The notes beneath the pieces were generated by a model that searched no databases, had not been told where the DNA came from, and saw only the letters and a program-made list of their open reading frames with translations. Made by a program: the position numbers and the translations under genes. A DNA stretch of 38,584 nt, taken from NCBI GenBank assembly GCA_035634055.1, contig DASQDR010000138.1, positions 1 to 38,584 of the forward strand, given 5' to 3'. Numbering within the stretch: position 1 is the stretch's first letter; each line of letters begins with the position of its first letter. This document shows positions 1-7,371 of the stretch, piece after piece. Origin of the DNA: JAICTV01 sp035634055 (lineage in GTDB: Bacteria > Planctomycetota > Phycisphaerae > Tepidisphaerales > Tepidisphaeraceae).

Positions 1-61
1 CGCCGCCGGCGAGCATTGCCGCGGCAAGGATCAGGCGTTTCAAGGTAAGGCGTCCCATCAT
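1..61 (-). CDS. N-terminus of an exported protein (truncated by window edge)
   Basis: The minus strand opens with two consecutive ATG codons and reads MMGRLTLKRLILAAAMLAGG before the window ends. A short basic stretch (R4, K8, R9) followed by a hydrophobic Leu/Ala run is the beginning of a Sec-type signal peptide. Only 20 residues are visible, so the function cannot be named. It is divergent from the DNA glycosylase gene at 162. Confidence 0.5.
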   Translation of the reverse strand, partial: MMGRLTLKRLILAAAMLAGG

Positions 62-161
62 AAAAACATGAGCAGGCGCGCCGGCCTGACGCCACTTGAT
101 ACCGCCGGGCGGCCCGGATGTTCGATCCCTCTCCCAGCGCACCGGCGCGAGGGAGAAAAGC

Positions 162-806
162 ATGACCAAGCTGGCCCGAAACTTCTATGCCCGCGACGCC
201 GCCACCGTCGCGCGCGAGCTGATCGGTACGATCCTCGTGCGCGGCGACAAGCGCGGGCGGATCGTCGAAACCGAGGCCTACGTCGGCGCGCATGACCTCG
301 CCTGTCACGCGGCCAAGGGACGCACCCGCCGCACCGAGGTGATGTTCGGCCCCGCCGGGCACGCGTACGTCTACTTCATCTACGGCATGCACGACATGCT
401 GAACATCGTCACCGGTCCGGTGGGGGACGCGCAGGCGGTCCTCGTGCGCGCCGCCGAGCCGCTGGAGGGCTGGGCCGCCGACCTTTCCGGCCCGGGCAAG
501 TTGGCGCGCGCCTTCGACATCAAGGTGAAGCGCGACAACGGGCTGGACCTGACCGAGAAGGATCTCTTCATCCTGCACGATCCCAGGGCGCGTCCAACGA
601 TCCGCATCACGCCGCGCATCGGCGTCGCCTATGCACGTCAGTGGCAGCACGAACCCCTGCGCTTCATCGACGCCAACAGCCCCCACGTCTCCGGCCCGCG
701 CGCGCTCCGTGGCTTGGTCCCGTTGGAGAATCCACGCAGAACAGGGAAACCGACGACATCGGCTGCCCGCCGCCAACGTGCGGGCCAGATGCCCAAGCCC
801 CAATAG
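162..806 (+). CDS. mpg: 3-methyladenine DNA glycosylase (AAG/Mpg family)
   Basis: The product is a base-excision-repair enzyme of the alkyladenine glycosylase fold, which removes alkylated purines from DNA. Recognisable family segments are the early LARNFY and ARELIGTILV, the catalytic-region GRIVETEAYVG, the CHAAKG-RT-R segment, the substrate-pocket stretch HAYVYFIYGMHDMLNIV, and the SGPGKLARAF motif. The ATG at 162 is chosen because it follows a purine-rich GAGGGAGAAAAG and gives the usual family N-terminus; the frame is open further upstream. The protein is 214 residues. The last 35 or so residues are Arg/Pro/Ala-rich and extend past the usual end. It converges on anmK, with stops 15 bp apart. 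Confidence 0.9.
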   Translation: MTKLARNFYARDAATVARELIGTILVRGDKRGRIVETEAYVGAHDLACHAAKGRTRRTEVMFGPAGHAYVYFIYGMHDMLNIVTGPVGDAQAVLVRAAEPLEGWAADLSGPGKLARAFDIKVKRDNGLDLTEKDLFILHDPRARPTIRITPRIGVAYARQWQHEPLRFIDANSPHVSGPRALRGLVPLENPRRTGKPTTSAARRQRAGQMPKPQ

Positions 807-821
807 GACGACGGTCTGACG

Positions 822-2048
822 TCATGGCCTTGGCGTGACCGAACCCAGCACGACCGGCCTTCTCGCGCCGGTCACGCTGGGAATGTTCGATGGGATGGCG
901 TCGAGCGTGGCGGCGCCGAGGAGGGCGAAGGCGATCGCCTCCTTCGCCTGCGCGGGCACGCCGAAGGCGTCGGTGCGGTGGACGGGGAGCTTGGTCGCCG
1001 CGGCGATCTCCTGCATCAGGCGCGAATTATCGACGCCGCCGCCGCTTGCGATGATCTCGTCCGGGCGGCGCGGCAGGTGGGCGAGCGCGAGCTCGACGCC
1101 GAGGGCGGCCATCATGGAGGCGGTCGCCATTTGGTCCGGCAGCGGCATCGCGGCGTGGCCGAGCTGGTCGCGCGTGCGCTCGTACATCGCGATCATCTCC
1201 GGGATATCAGCCGACTTGGGCGGCGGGCGGAAGACGAACGATGAACCGCGGATGGCGGCGAAAGCGGTGGGGAAATCTGCCCGCCCTCGCATGGACATGG
1301 CGCCGTCGCGGTCGAGGCCGCCGGCGACGCCGTGCTGGCGGGCGAGGTGGTCGATGACGCAGTTGGCCGGGCCGGTGTCGAAGCCGATCACGTCGCGCGG
1401 CGAGCCGCCCGCCGGCAGCCAGGTGATGTTGGCGATCCCGCCGAGGTTGAGCAGCACGCGGTTCTTGCCTGCGTCGCGAAAGAGCAGGTAATCGGCGAAG
1501 GGGACGAGCGGCGCGCCCTGCCCGCCGGCGGCGAGATCGGCGCGGCGAAAATCGCTCACCACCGCGCACCCGACCTCCGCGGCCACCAGCGCGGGGTCGA
1601 ACCACTGGACCGTGTCCGGCGGTTCGTGGAACAGCGTCTGCCCGTGCGCCGCGACGGCACAAAGCTCGGCCGAACTCAAGTTCGCCGCGGCCAGCGCTTC
1701 GTTCACGGCGGCCGCGCAGGTGAGGGAAATCTCCCGGCCCATCGTGGCAAGCTGGCGCAGGAATGCTGCGGGCGTGGCAACGGCGCCGTCGGGTCGGCGG
1801 AACGCAAAGATCTGCTCGCGAAGTTGTGTCGGGTACGCGCGGTGATGGTGCAACAGCAGGCGGGCGGTCATGTCCGCGCCGTGCTCGCTGCTGCTGGTGC
1901 CACTGGAACCGCTGTCGCTGCGGTTGCCGCGGGCAACCTCGACGATCGCGACGTCGACGCCGTCGGCGCTGGTGCCGCTCATGGCGCCGGCGACGAGCCG
2001 CGTCGTTGCCGGCGCTTGCCCCGGCGTAGGGTGCGTCACAGTGGCCAC
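822..2048 (-). CDS. anmK: Anhydro-N-acetylmuramic acid kinase
   Basis: AnmK hydrolyses and phosphorylates 1,6-anhydro-MurNAc to MurNAc-6-phosphate, returning cell-wall sugars to metabolism. The 408-residue product has the N-terminal phosphate-binding MSGTSADGVDVA (from about residue 24), AHGQTLFH, the LNLGGIANIT loop, the GFDTGPANCVID segment and a C-terminal ASGGGVDN motif, all typical of the family. No ATG lies at a suitable place. GTG codons at 2048 and 2039 are the candidate starts, because the conserved domain begins about 20 residues later. An insert rich in Ser/Gly (about residues 38-52) follows the first strand. Its presence fits a planctomycete that makes and recycles peptidoglycan. 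The start is uncertain; the identity is firm. Confidence 0.92.
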   Translation of the reverse strand: MATVTHPTPGQAPATTRLVAGAMSGTSADGVDVAIVEVARGNRSDSGSSGTSSSEHGADMTARLLLHHHRAYPTQLREQIFAFRRPDGAVATPAAFLRQLATMGREISLTCAAAVNEALAAANLSSAELCAVAAHGQTLFHEPPDTVQWFDPALVAAEVGCAVVSDFRRADLAAGGQGAPLVPFADYLLFRDAGKNRVLLNLGGIANITWLPAGGSPRDVIGFDTGPANCVIDHLARQHGVAGGLDRDGAMSMRGRADFPTAFAAIRGSSFVFRPPPKSADIPEMIAMYERTRDQLGHAAMPLPDQMATASMMAALGVELALAHLPRRPDEIIASGGGVDNSRLMQEIAAATKLPVHRTDAFGVPAQAKEAIAFALLGAATLDAIPSNIPSVTGARRPVVLGSVTPRP

Positions 2049-2101
2049 GCCCGCGAGCTTATCGGACGAGTTGCGTCTCGCCAAAACCGAAAAGGCGCGG
2101 G

Positions 2102-2107
2102 TATAAT
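2102..2107 (+). promoter_or_regulatory. Candidate -10 element for clpS
   Basis: A perfect TATAAT stands in the 187-bp divergent gap between anmK and clpS. No convincing -35 lies 16-18 bp upstream; TTGCGT at 2071 is too far away. Transcription from here would give a leader of roughly 120 nt before the clpS ATG. The same AT-rich patch could also serve the anmK strand. Confidence 0.4.
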
Positions 2108-2235
2108 TCCCCCCGGGCAGCCGGCCGTCGGCACCGCGCGCGGGCGCGGCGTGGCGCGCGGGGCGCCATGTGCATGTCTGAGCTGTGCAGCCGGCGGCGC
2201 GGGGCGAGCCGCCGGCGCGGGAAGTAGAGGCGACG

Positions 2236-2589
2236 ATGGCCGAGAAGAAGCCGAAGAAGGACCAACCCAGCGACGCCGACACGAGCGGCACCGCCACCGC
2301 GAAGCCGAAAAGGGCGAGCAAGCCCAAGCCCAAGCAGAAGCCGCCGCAGATGCTCCCGCCGTGGAAGGTGCTGCTGCACAACGACGACAAGAACGAGATG
2401 ATGTACGTCGTCAGCACCATCCGCGAGCTGACGACCCTCAACGAGCAGGACGCCAAGCAGCGCACCGTCGAGGCCCTCGAGACCGGCGTCGCGCTGCTGG
2501 TCACCACGCACACGGAACGGGCCGAGCTGGACAAGGACCAGTTCGACAGCAAGGGGCTGACGGTGACGATCGAGCCGGCGGAGAAGTAG
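2236..2589 (+). CDS. clpS: ATP-dependent Clp protease adaptor ClpS
   Basis: ClpS delivers proteins with bulky hydrophobic N-terminal residues to ClpAP/ClpCP. The 117-residue product has a Lys/Pro-rich flexible N-terminal extension of about 40 residues, then the ClpS core: PPWKVLLHNDDKNEMMYVV (the N-degron pocket and NDD motif), a central helix, and the C-terminal strand LTVTIEPAEK. The ATG at 2236 follows AGAGG at 2226-2230. The next gene, aat on the opposite strand, encodes the transferase that adds Leu/Phe to protein N-termini, so the two belong to one pathway. The gene is followed by a clear intrinsic terminator at 2653-2683. ClpS paralogues exist in planctomycetes, so which Clp ATPase it serves is not known. 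Confidence 0.88.
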   Translation: MAEKKPKKDQPSDADTSGTATAKPKRASKPKPKQKPPQMLPPWKVLLHNDDKNEMMYVVSTIRELTTLNEQDAKQRTVEALETGVALLVTTHTERAELDKDQFDSKGLTVTIEPAEK

Positions 2590-2652
2590 CCCCGCGGCCA
2601 GCTCCGGGGCCAGCTCCAGCCACGGCAGTTCAGGATTGAAAACGACGACGAT

Positions 2653-2683
2653 GGCGCCGACGCGGGTCGGCGCCTTCTCTTTT
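2653..2683 (+). terminator. Rho-independent terminator after clpS
   Basis: A perfect 9-bp GC-rich stem (GGCGCCGAC at 2653-2661, GTCGGCGCC at 2666-2674) with a GCGG loop is followed by the pyrimidine tract TTCTCTTTT. It lies 64 bp after the clpS stop and also separates clpS from the convergent aat gene. Confidence 0.8.
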
Positions 2684-2792
2684 GCGCGGGCAAGCGGGCG
2701 GCTGGCCAAGGCTTCAGGGCGGACCGATCCGCCCGTCGCGCCGGCGAGTCCGGCGGCGTGATCGCGTCGGCGCCGGTGTGACGGCGCCGCGC

Positions 2793-3386
2793 TCACGCGA
2801 ACTCGCACTTGCGCTTCATCGCCTTGCGCAGCAGCACGAGGTACTCGCGGGCGGAGATGTCGATGCAGCCGAACTGCTTGAGGTGCGGGGTGGTCGCCTG
2901 CGTGTCGAGCAGTTCGAACCTGCGGGTCCGAAGGCGCTCGACGAGGTGGACGAGGGCGACCTTGCTGGCGTTGGGGCGCGCGTGAAACATGCTCTCGCCG
3001 AAGAAGGCGGCGCCCAGGCTCACGCCGTACAACCCGCCCGCCAGCAGCCCGTCCTGCCAGCACTCGACGCTGTGGGCGAAGCCGAGGTGGTGCAGGCGGA
3101 CGTAGGCGCGGATCAGCTCCTCGTTGATCCAGGTGCCGTCGTCGCGCCGCGCGTCGGCGCAGGCGCGCATGGTGGCCTCGAAGTCGTGGTTGACGCGGAC
3201 GTCGAACTTCCCCTGCTTGACGAGCTGCGCGAGGTTGCGCGGGACGTGAAACCCCTCCAGCGGAAAAATGCCGCGCGGGTCGGCGGTGTACCAGCGGACG
3301 GTCCCATCACGGTCGGCCATGGGGAACGCGCCCTGCGCGTAGGCCGAGAGGAGGGTTTCGGGATCGAGTGGGACCGATCGGGGCAC
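2793..3386 (-). CDS. aat: Leucyl/phenylalanyl-tRNA-protein transferase
   Basis: Aat transfers Leu or Phe from aminoacyl-tRNA to N-terminal Lys/Arg, creating the primary destabilising residues read by ClpS. Family motifs are LSAYAQGAFPM, RWYTADPRGIFPL (variant of the WYSPxPR motif), DGTWINEELIRAYVRLHHLG, FAHSVECW, GGLYGVSLGAAFFGESMFH and a C-terminal LLDTQATTPHLKQFG. The product is about 197 residues, somewhat short of the enterobacterial enzyme but normal for many phyla. No ATG is available near the domain start; GTG at 3386 is the best choice and no strong ribosome binding site helps. The gene converges with clpS. Confidence 0.92.
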   Translation of the reverse strand: MPRSVPLDPETLLSAYAQGAFPMADRDGTVRWYTADPRGIFPLEGFHVPRNLAQLVKQGKFDVRVNHDFEATMRACADARRDDGTWINEELIRAYVRLHHLGFAHSVECWQDGLLAGGLYGVSLGAAFFGESMFHARPNASKVALVHLVERLRTRRFELLDTQATTPHLKQFGCIDISAREYLVLLRKAMKRKCEFA

Positions 3387-3690
3387 GCGGGGGATTTTAA
3401 GTCGGGATCTTGTGTCGTGTCGCGGGGAAGCGCGGTCGCGCCAAGGTGAGATTTTTCCGCCGACGCGCCGCCGCTCTCCGCCCGACAGCGCCCGACGCGC
3501 GAGTGCCGTCCGGGACCCCCGTTGGCGTGGGCAATTAGCGGCTGCCTGCGCAACGCCTGCGCGATACATCCGCGCGATAACTCGCCGCACCGCGACACGC
3601 AGCGGGCGACGCGCAGCGCGCGACGCGCAGCGGGCGACGCGCAGCGGCGACGCGCAGCGGGCGACGCGCGCGGGCGCGCGTCCCGGGGGC
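3387..3690. other. Gene-free gap between aat and ppa
   Basis: This 304-bp spacer holds a 14-bp tandem repeat (see 3595-3677) close to the end of ppa. Open frames crossing it are extensions of aat or antisense shadows. I see no terminator with a T-run. Confidence 0.5.
3595..3677. repeat. 14-bp tandem repeat (minisatellite)
   Basis: Five copies of a unit close to ACGCGCAGCGGGCG run head to tail (3595-3608, 3609-3622, 3623-3636, 3637-3649 with one base missing, 3650-3663), followed by a degenerate sixth. It sits just downstream of ppa, which is read on the minus strand. Confidence 0.85.
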
Positions 3691-4233
3691 CTACTTGAAT
3701 CCCTTGCGCCGCTGCCGGCTGTAGCGGTGCAGGGCGTCCTCGATGATCGGGAAGGCGGCGCTGGCGGGCTGGATCGCATCCACCTCCACCACTTTTCCCT
3801 CCAACTGGGTGTAGTCCTGGAAGAACCGCCGCAGCATTGTCAGGCGGTGCGGCGGCATCTGAATGGCCTCGTGGTAGCTGTTGAACTCCGGGTCCTCGGT
3901 GGCCACCGCGATGATCTTGTGGTCCTTTTCCCCCTGGTCGATCATCGTCATCAGCCCGATCGTGCGGGCGTGGATGAGCGTCAGCGGCACGACGGTTTCC
4001 TGGCACAGCACCAGCACGTCCAGCGGGTCGTTGTCCTCCGCCAGCGTCTGCGGGATGAACCCGTAGTTGGCCGGGTAGTAGACCGCCGAGTAGAGCACGC
4101 GGTCGAGCATGATCAGCCCGGACTGCTTGTCCAACTCGTACTTCACGCTGGAGCCAAACGGAATCTCGATGATGGCGTTGAACTCCTGGGGGATCTCCTC
4201 GCCAGGGGTGACGTCGTGCCAGGGGTGGATCAT
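3691..4233 (-). CDS. ppa: Inorganic pyrophosphatase (family I)
   Basis: This enzyme hydrolyses pyrophosphate to phosphate and drives biosynthetic reactions forward. The 180-residue product has all the soluble family I signatures: IIEIPFGSSVKYELDK, LDRVLYSAVYYPANYGFIPQTL, and the metal-binding DNDPLDVLVL motif with its three aspartates, followed by DQGEKDHKIIAV. Length is as expected for bacterial class A enzymes. The ATG at 4233 gives a standard N-terminus, MIHPWHDV. On the minus strand a TACAAT at 4344-4339 could be a -10 element, without a good -35. The protein ends with a basic tail (SRQRRKGFK). Confidence 0.96.
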   Translation of the reverse strand: MIHPWHDVTPGEEIPQEFNAIIEIPFGSSVKYELDKQSGLIMLDRVLYSAVYYPANYGFIPQTLAEDNDPLDVLVLCQETVVPLTLIHARTIGLMTMIDQGEKDHKIIAVATEDPEFNSYHEAIQMPPHRLTMLRRFFQDYTQLEGKVVEVDAIQPASAAFPIIEDALHRYSRQRRKGFK

Positions 4234-4460
4234 GACAACCGCTTCGCTTTCTCTCGCTCGCTCTTCCGCTCGCTCGATTCGGTTCGGGCGGCCGCGCTGG
4301 GGCCGCGCGCGCGGGCGGAAAAGGGTGCCGCGTAGCGATTGTATCGACGCCGCGGACGGGGGGAATGATCGCTGATTACGGAAAGCGCCAGGAACCGGCG
4401 AGGCCGCGCGCGCGCGGGTGCGTGCGTTGCGCGCCCAGTGACCGTCCCGGTGGCCGCGGC

Positions 4461-5693
4461 TCAGGCGGTCCGATAAAGGTCGAGCTCCGCGTCGTCGTGC
4501 AGGATGCGGAAGGCGTCGCGCACCTGCTGGTGGCCGACCTGGAGGAGGAAGTTGCTGCGCGTCCCGAAGCTCTTGGCGCCGAGGATGAAAAAGCCGGGCT
4601 CCGGGTTCCGCAGCGCCTCGGGCCCGATGGCTGCGCCGGCGGCAAGGCAGTCGCCGCCGCCGCTGGCGCCGGCCATCAGCGCGGTGGCGAGCTTCATCGG
4701 CCCGGCGGTGGCGTAGCACTGGTGGACCTGGAGCTGCTCGTAGATGGACGCGTCCGGGGCGTAGCCGACCAGCGCTACGACCTCGTCCACCACCAGTGCC
4801 ATGTCGGTCTCAACGTAGCGCAGCGTCACGCCAAACTGCGCGCCCGCGTCGATCCGCTCGAGCGTGCAGTTCCCGAGGTACTGGAGCCACTCCGGCGGGT
4901 GGTTGGCCAGCTCGAGCGAACCTTTGACCAGGCTGGCCCGCGCCGGAAGCGAATCGTCGTGGATCGCTTCCAGCGCTTGCCCGACCCGGCGGATGGCCCA
5001 GCTCACGCGCGTGCGCGGGTCCTCGCGGTGCAGGCGACCCAGCCCGTGCAGCACCGTGGCGGCGGAGTAGCCGGCGCCCAGCAGCAGCGTGTGCCGGCCG
5101 GCGAAGTGCTCGCGGTCGGCGCCGAGCACGTCGGGCAGGCGGTACCAGACGCGCGGCTCGGCCGCCCGCTCGCCCGGCGCGGGGATTCCGCCGCGGCCGG
5201 CCCAGCGATGGTGGCCATAGGTGCCCGAGCAGTCGAGGACCACGTCCGCCCGCTCGACGCGCTCGGCCCCGCCGGCGCCGCTGTCGCGAACAAGGATTCG
5301 AAACGGCGACGCCGCGCGGTCCGCCTTGCCGATGGCGTCGCCCTTGGCGAAGTCATCGCGCCCGATCGCCACCCCTTGCGAGCCGGTGCGGATCGAATCG
5401 GAGAGCGTCGCCGCCAGCGGAAGGAGGTACGTCTCGCGCAGCTCGTTGCCGGTGGGGCAGATCTTCTGGTCCGGCATGCCACGCCCGATCGCCCGCCAGC
5501 CCAGCGGCGTGGTGTTCATGCCCCACGGGGAGAACATGGCGACGAAGCCCCACGATCGCACCGCGTCGGCGACGTCGCGCTGCTCAAGGACGATCACGTC
5601 GTGCCCCAGCGCCCGCGCGTACGCCGCCGCCTCCAGCCCGATGGGGCCGGCGCCGACGATGGCGATCCGCCTGGCGGTGCTACGCGGGTTCAC
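4461..5693 (-). CDS. FAD/NAD(P)-binding oxidoreductase of unknown substrate
   Basis: A 410-residue flavoprotein-like oxidoreductase. The N-terminal Rossmann motif IAIVGAGPIGLEAAAYARALG (about residues 10-30) binds the ADP part of FAD. ADVVLDCSGTYG and a second dinucleotide-binding motif, TLLLGAGYSAATVLHGLG (about residues 205-225), are typical of pyridine-nucleotide-disulphide or monooxygenase-like families, and GAKSFGTRSNFLLQVGHQQV closes the fold. No cysteine pair characteristic of thioredoxin reductase is seen. The start is GTG at 5693, inside the end of tatC (14-bp overlap), so the two are probably co-transcribed and translationally coupled. The link to Tat export is positional only. Substrate unknown. 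Confidence 0.75.
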   Translation of the reverse strand: MNPRSTARRIAIVGAGPIGLEAAAYARALGHDVIVLEQRDVADAVRSWGFVAMFSPWGMNTTPLGWRAIGRGMPDQKICPTGNELRETYLLPLAATLSDSIRTGSQGVAIGRDDFAKGDAIGKADRAASPFRILVRDSGAGGAERVERADVVLDCSGTYGHHRWAGRGGIPAPGERAAEPRVWYRLPDVLGADREHFAGRHTLLLGAGYSAATVLHGLGRLHREDPRTRVSWAIRRVGQALEAIHDDSLPARASLVKGSLELANHPPEWLQYLGNCTLERIDAGAQFGVTLRYVETDMALVVDEVVALVGYAPDASIYEQLQVHQCYATAGPMKLATALMAGASGGGDCLAAGAAIGPEALRNPEPGFFILGAKSFGTRSNFLLQVGHQQVRDAFRILHDDAELDLYRTA

Positions 5694-6714
5694 CGGCGGC
5701 CCTCCTCGGCTCGCGCGACAGCCAGATGCCCAGTTCGTACAGCAGGATGAGCGGCCCGGTGAGCAGCACCGTCGCCGTGATCGTGTCGCCGGGCGTGATG
5801 GTGGCGGACAGCACGGCGATGCCGAAGTAGACGTACTGCCGCGCGCTCTTGAGCGTCTCGCGTTCCACGATCCCCACGCGCACCAGCGCCAGCACCACCA
5901 GGGGCATCTGGAAGCTCAGGCCGAACGTCACCAGCATGCCGACGACCAGGTTGATGTAGTCCGGCAGCTTGTAGTCGGTGGCGATGAGCTGATCGGCGCT
6001 GAAGCGGATGACGCGGACCTCGCCGCCGAGCATCGCCTCAAGGCGGTGCATCGACTGGTTGTACCACCACTGCCCCTCGGCCGGGCGGTGAGGCGTGTTG
6101 GGCACGATCTGGAGGAACGTCGGCTGCGTGGTCGGCTGCGTCGCCCCCGCCACCGCGCCCGCCACCGCCACCGGCGGCGCCGGCGGCGGGCCGGTATCCA
6201 GCGGCAGCGGGACGCCGATGGTGAAGGCGATGAAGAACTCCAGCGTCCACGGCAGCACGAAGTAGTAAACGAACAGCATCCCGGTGATTAGCAGCGTGAT
6301 GCTCAGCGGCACGTAGCGCGTCACGTACTTCCGCTCGTGCGGATAAAGCCCGGCGGCGATGAATTGCCAGAACTGCCAGACGATCCACGGCGACGCGATG
6401 GCGGCGGCGGAGATCAGGCTGATGTTCAGGTACGACGCGAAGACGTCCGGCACCTGGTCGGAGTGCAACTGCGGCGGCAGGCCGAACTTCTTCAGCGTCT
6501 CGGTGAGCGGGCGGCAGAAGACGGAGAAGATCACCGTCCGCCCGTAGTAGAGGCAGAAGCAGGCGGCGACGACGAAGCCGATCAGCGCCAGCACCAGCCG
6601 GCGGCGCAGGTCCTCGAGGTGCTCCCCGACGGTCATGCGGAACTCGTCGGGGTCGAACTGCTTGTTCGGCTCGGCGGCGGCGCTGCCGGAGCCCATGAAC
6701 GTCGTGAGCGGCAT
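5680..6714 (-). CDS. tatC: Sec-independent protein translocase TatC with a large periplasmic insert
   Basis: TatC is the multispanning receptor for twin-arginine signal peptides. At 344 residues it is about 85 longer than the E. coli protein. Visible are the cytoplasmic EHLEDLRRRL (residues 31-40), TM1 (about 41-57), TM2 with the conserved FIAAGLYPHERK (residues 118-129), TM3 (about 134-165), TM4 (about 253-280) and the last two membrane segments (about 294-333). The additional sequence, about 168-250, lies in the second periplasmic loop: a Pro/Thr/Ala-rich linker and then a segment predicted to be folded. The ATG at 6714 is used; a second in-frame ATG is at residue 7. It lies directly behind a terminator on the same strand. 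No tatA or tatB is in the window. Confidence 0.95.
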   Translation of the reverse strand: MPLTTFMGSGSAAAEPNKQFDPDEFRMTVGEHLEDLRRRLVLALIGFVVAACFCLYYGRTVIFSVFCRPLTETLKKFGLPPQLHSDQVPDVFASYLNISLISAAAIASPWIVWQFWQFIAAGLYPHERKYVTRYVPLSITLLITGMLFVYYFVLPWTLEFFIAFTIGVPLPLDTGPPPAPPVAVAGAVAGATQPTTQPTFLQIVPNTPHRPAEGQWWYNQSMHRLEAMLGGEVRVIRFSADQLIATDYKLPDYINLVVGMLVTFGLSFQMPLVVLALVRVGIVERETLKSARQYVYFGIAVLSATITPGDTITATVLLTGPLILLYELGIWLSREPRRAAGEPA

Positions 6715-6723
6715 GGTGCCGCC

Positions 6724-6729
6724 ATTGTA
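6724..6729 (-). promoter_or_regulatory. Possible -10 element for tatC
   Basis: TACAAT on the minus strand lies between the terminator and the tatC ATG, 9 bp from the start codon. A matching -35 would fall inside the terminator hairpin and is not convincing. If used, the tatC mRNA would be practically leaderless. Confidence 0.25.
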
Positions 6730-6735
6730 CGGAGC

Positions 6736-6774
6736 AAAAAGAGCAGGGGCGACAGCACGTGCTCGCCCCTGCTC
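6736..6774 (-). terminator. Rho-independent terminator of the PilZ gene
   Basis: A perfect 12-bp inverted repeat (6741-6752 and 6763-6774, GAGCAGGGGCGA on the plus strand) encloses a loop that is itself the palindrome GCACGTGC. On the minus strand it is followed by TTTTT (6740-6736). It ends the PilZ transcript 22 bp before the tatC ATG. Confidence 0.85.
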
Positions 6775-6854
6775 CCACGAATGATTGGTGTCGCCGCGGC
6801 CATGCCGGGCACGTCGCGCGCCCCACGCGCCGCAGCGCGCCGCGCGTCTCGCGC

Positions 6855-7208
6855 TCAGGCCGCCGGAAGGGGATCGAACGCGACGGCGATGCGATACCCG
6901 CCGGCGGGGCTGGGGTCGCAGCGGACGATGCGGCCGTAGGCGTCCCACCCGCGGGCCGGGCCCTGCGGCGGGAAGAAGACCGTGATCCGCTCGCCGCGCG
7001 GCACCGGGCGGTCGCTCATCGCGCCCAGCCCGCCGATCGAGACGTCCTTCAGCATGAAGCTGAGCTGCGGCTGCTGGCGGGCGTCGACCGAATGATCGAG
7101 GCGGCGGCCCTCGACGCGGCCGTTCACGTCCTTGCGGGGAAACACCCGCCGCTCCGCGCCGCCCTCGCCCGTGAGGCTCAGCGTCAGACTTGGCATCATC
7201 GCGACCAT
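6855..7208 (-). CDS. PilZ domain protein (predicted c-di-GMP receptor)
   Basis: A small, soluble single-domain protein of 117 residues. Both halves of the c-di-GMP-binding PilZ signature are present: the RxxxR motif as RVFPR near residue 21 and the DxSxxG motif as DVSIGG near residue 56. Between and after them the sequence alternates as in a small beta-barrel (ERITVFFPPQG, YRIAVAFDPL). The ATG at 7208 is preceded by CGGGAG at a spacing of 7-8 nt, which supports this start. It is a single-gene unit closed by the terminator at 6736-6774. PilZ proteins relay c-di-GMP levels to motility or exopolysaccharide machinery; the target here cannot be read from the sequence. Confidence 0.85.
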   Translation of the reverse strand: MVAMMPSLTLSLTGEGGAERRVFPRKDVNGRVEGRRLDHSVDARQQPQLSFMLKDVSIGGLGAMSDRPVPRGERITVFFPPQGPARGWDAYGRIVRCDPSPAGGYRIAVAFDPLPAA

Positions 7209-7371
7209 TTGCGCACTCCCGTATGATGTGGCCCTCGGGAGCCCTCTGGCGGAGCGTCCCGTCTAACACCCATTGCATCGGCCACACAGGCGGCAGGGTT
7301 TACGTAGGTTGTCAGCGCGGCGGTTAAAAAATCGCGCGGGCGCATCGGGCGCCTTCACCGGGAGCGGCGGC

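Noticed and set aside
7209..7371. Possible cobalamin riboswitch upstream of cobA-hemD
   Set aside because: The leader is short and I see neither a B12-box consensus nor the expected multi-stem layout.
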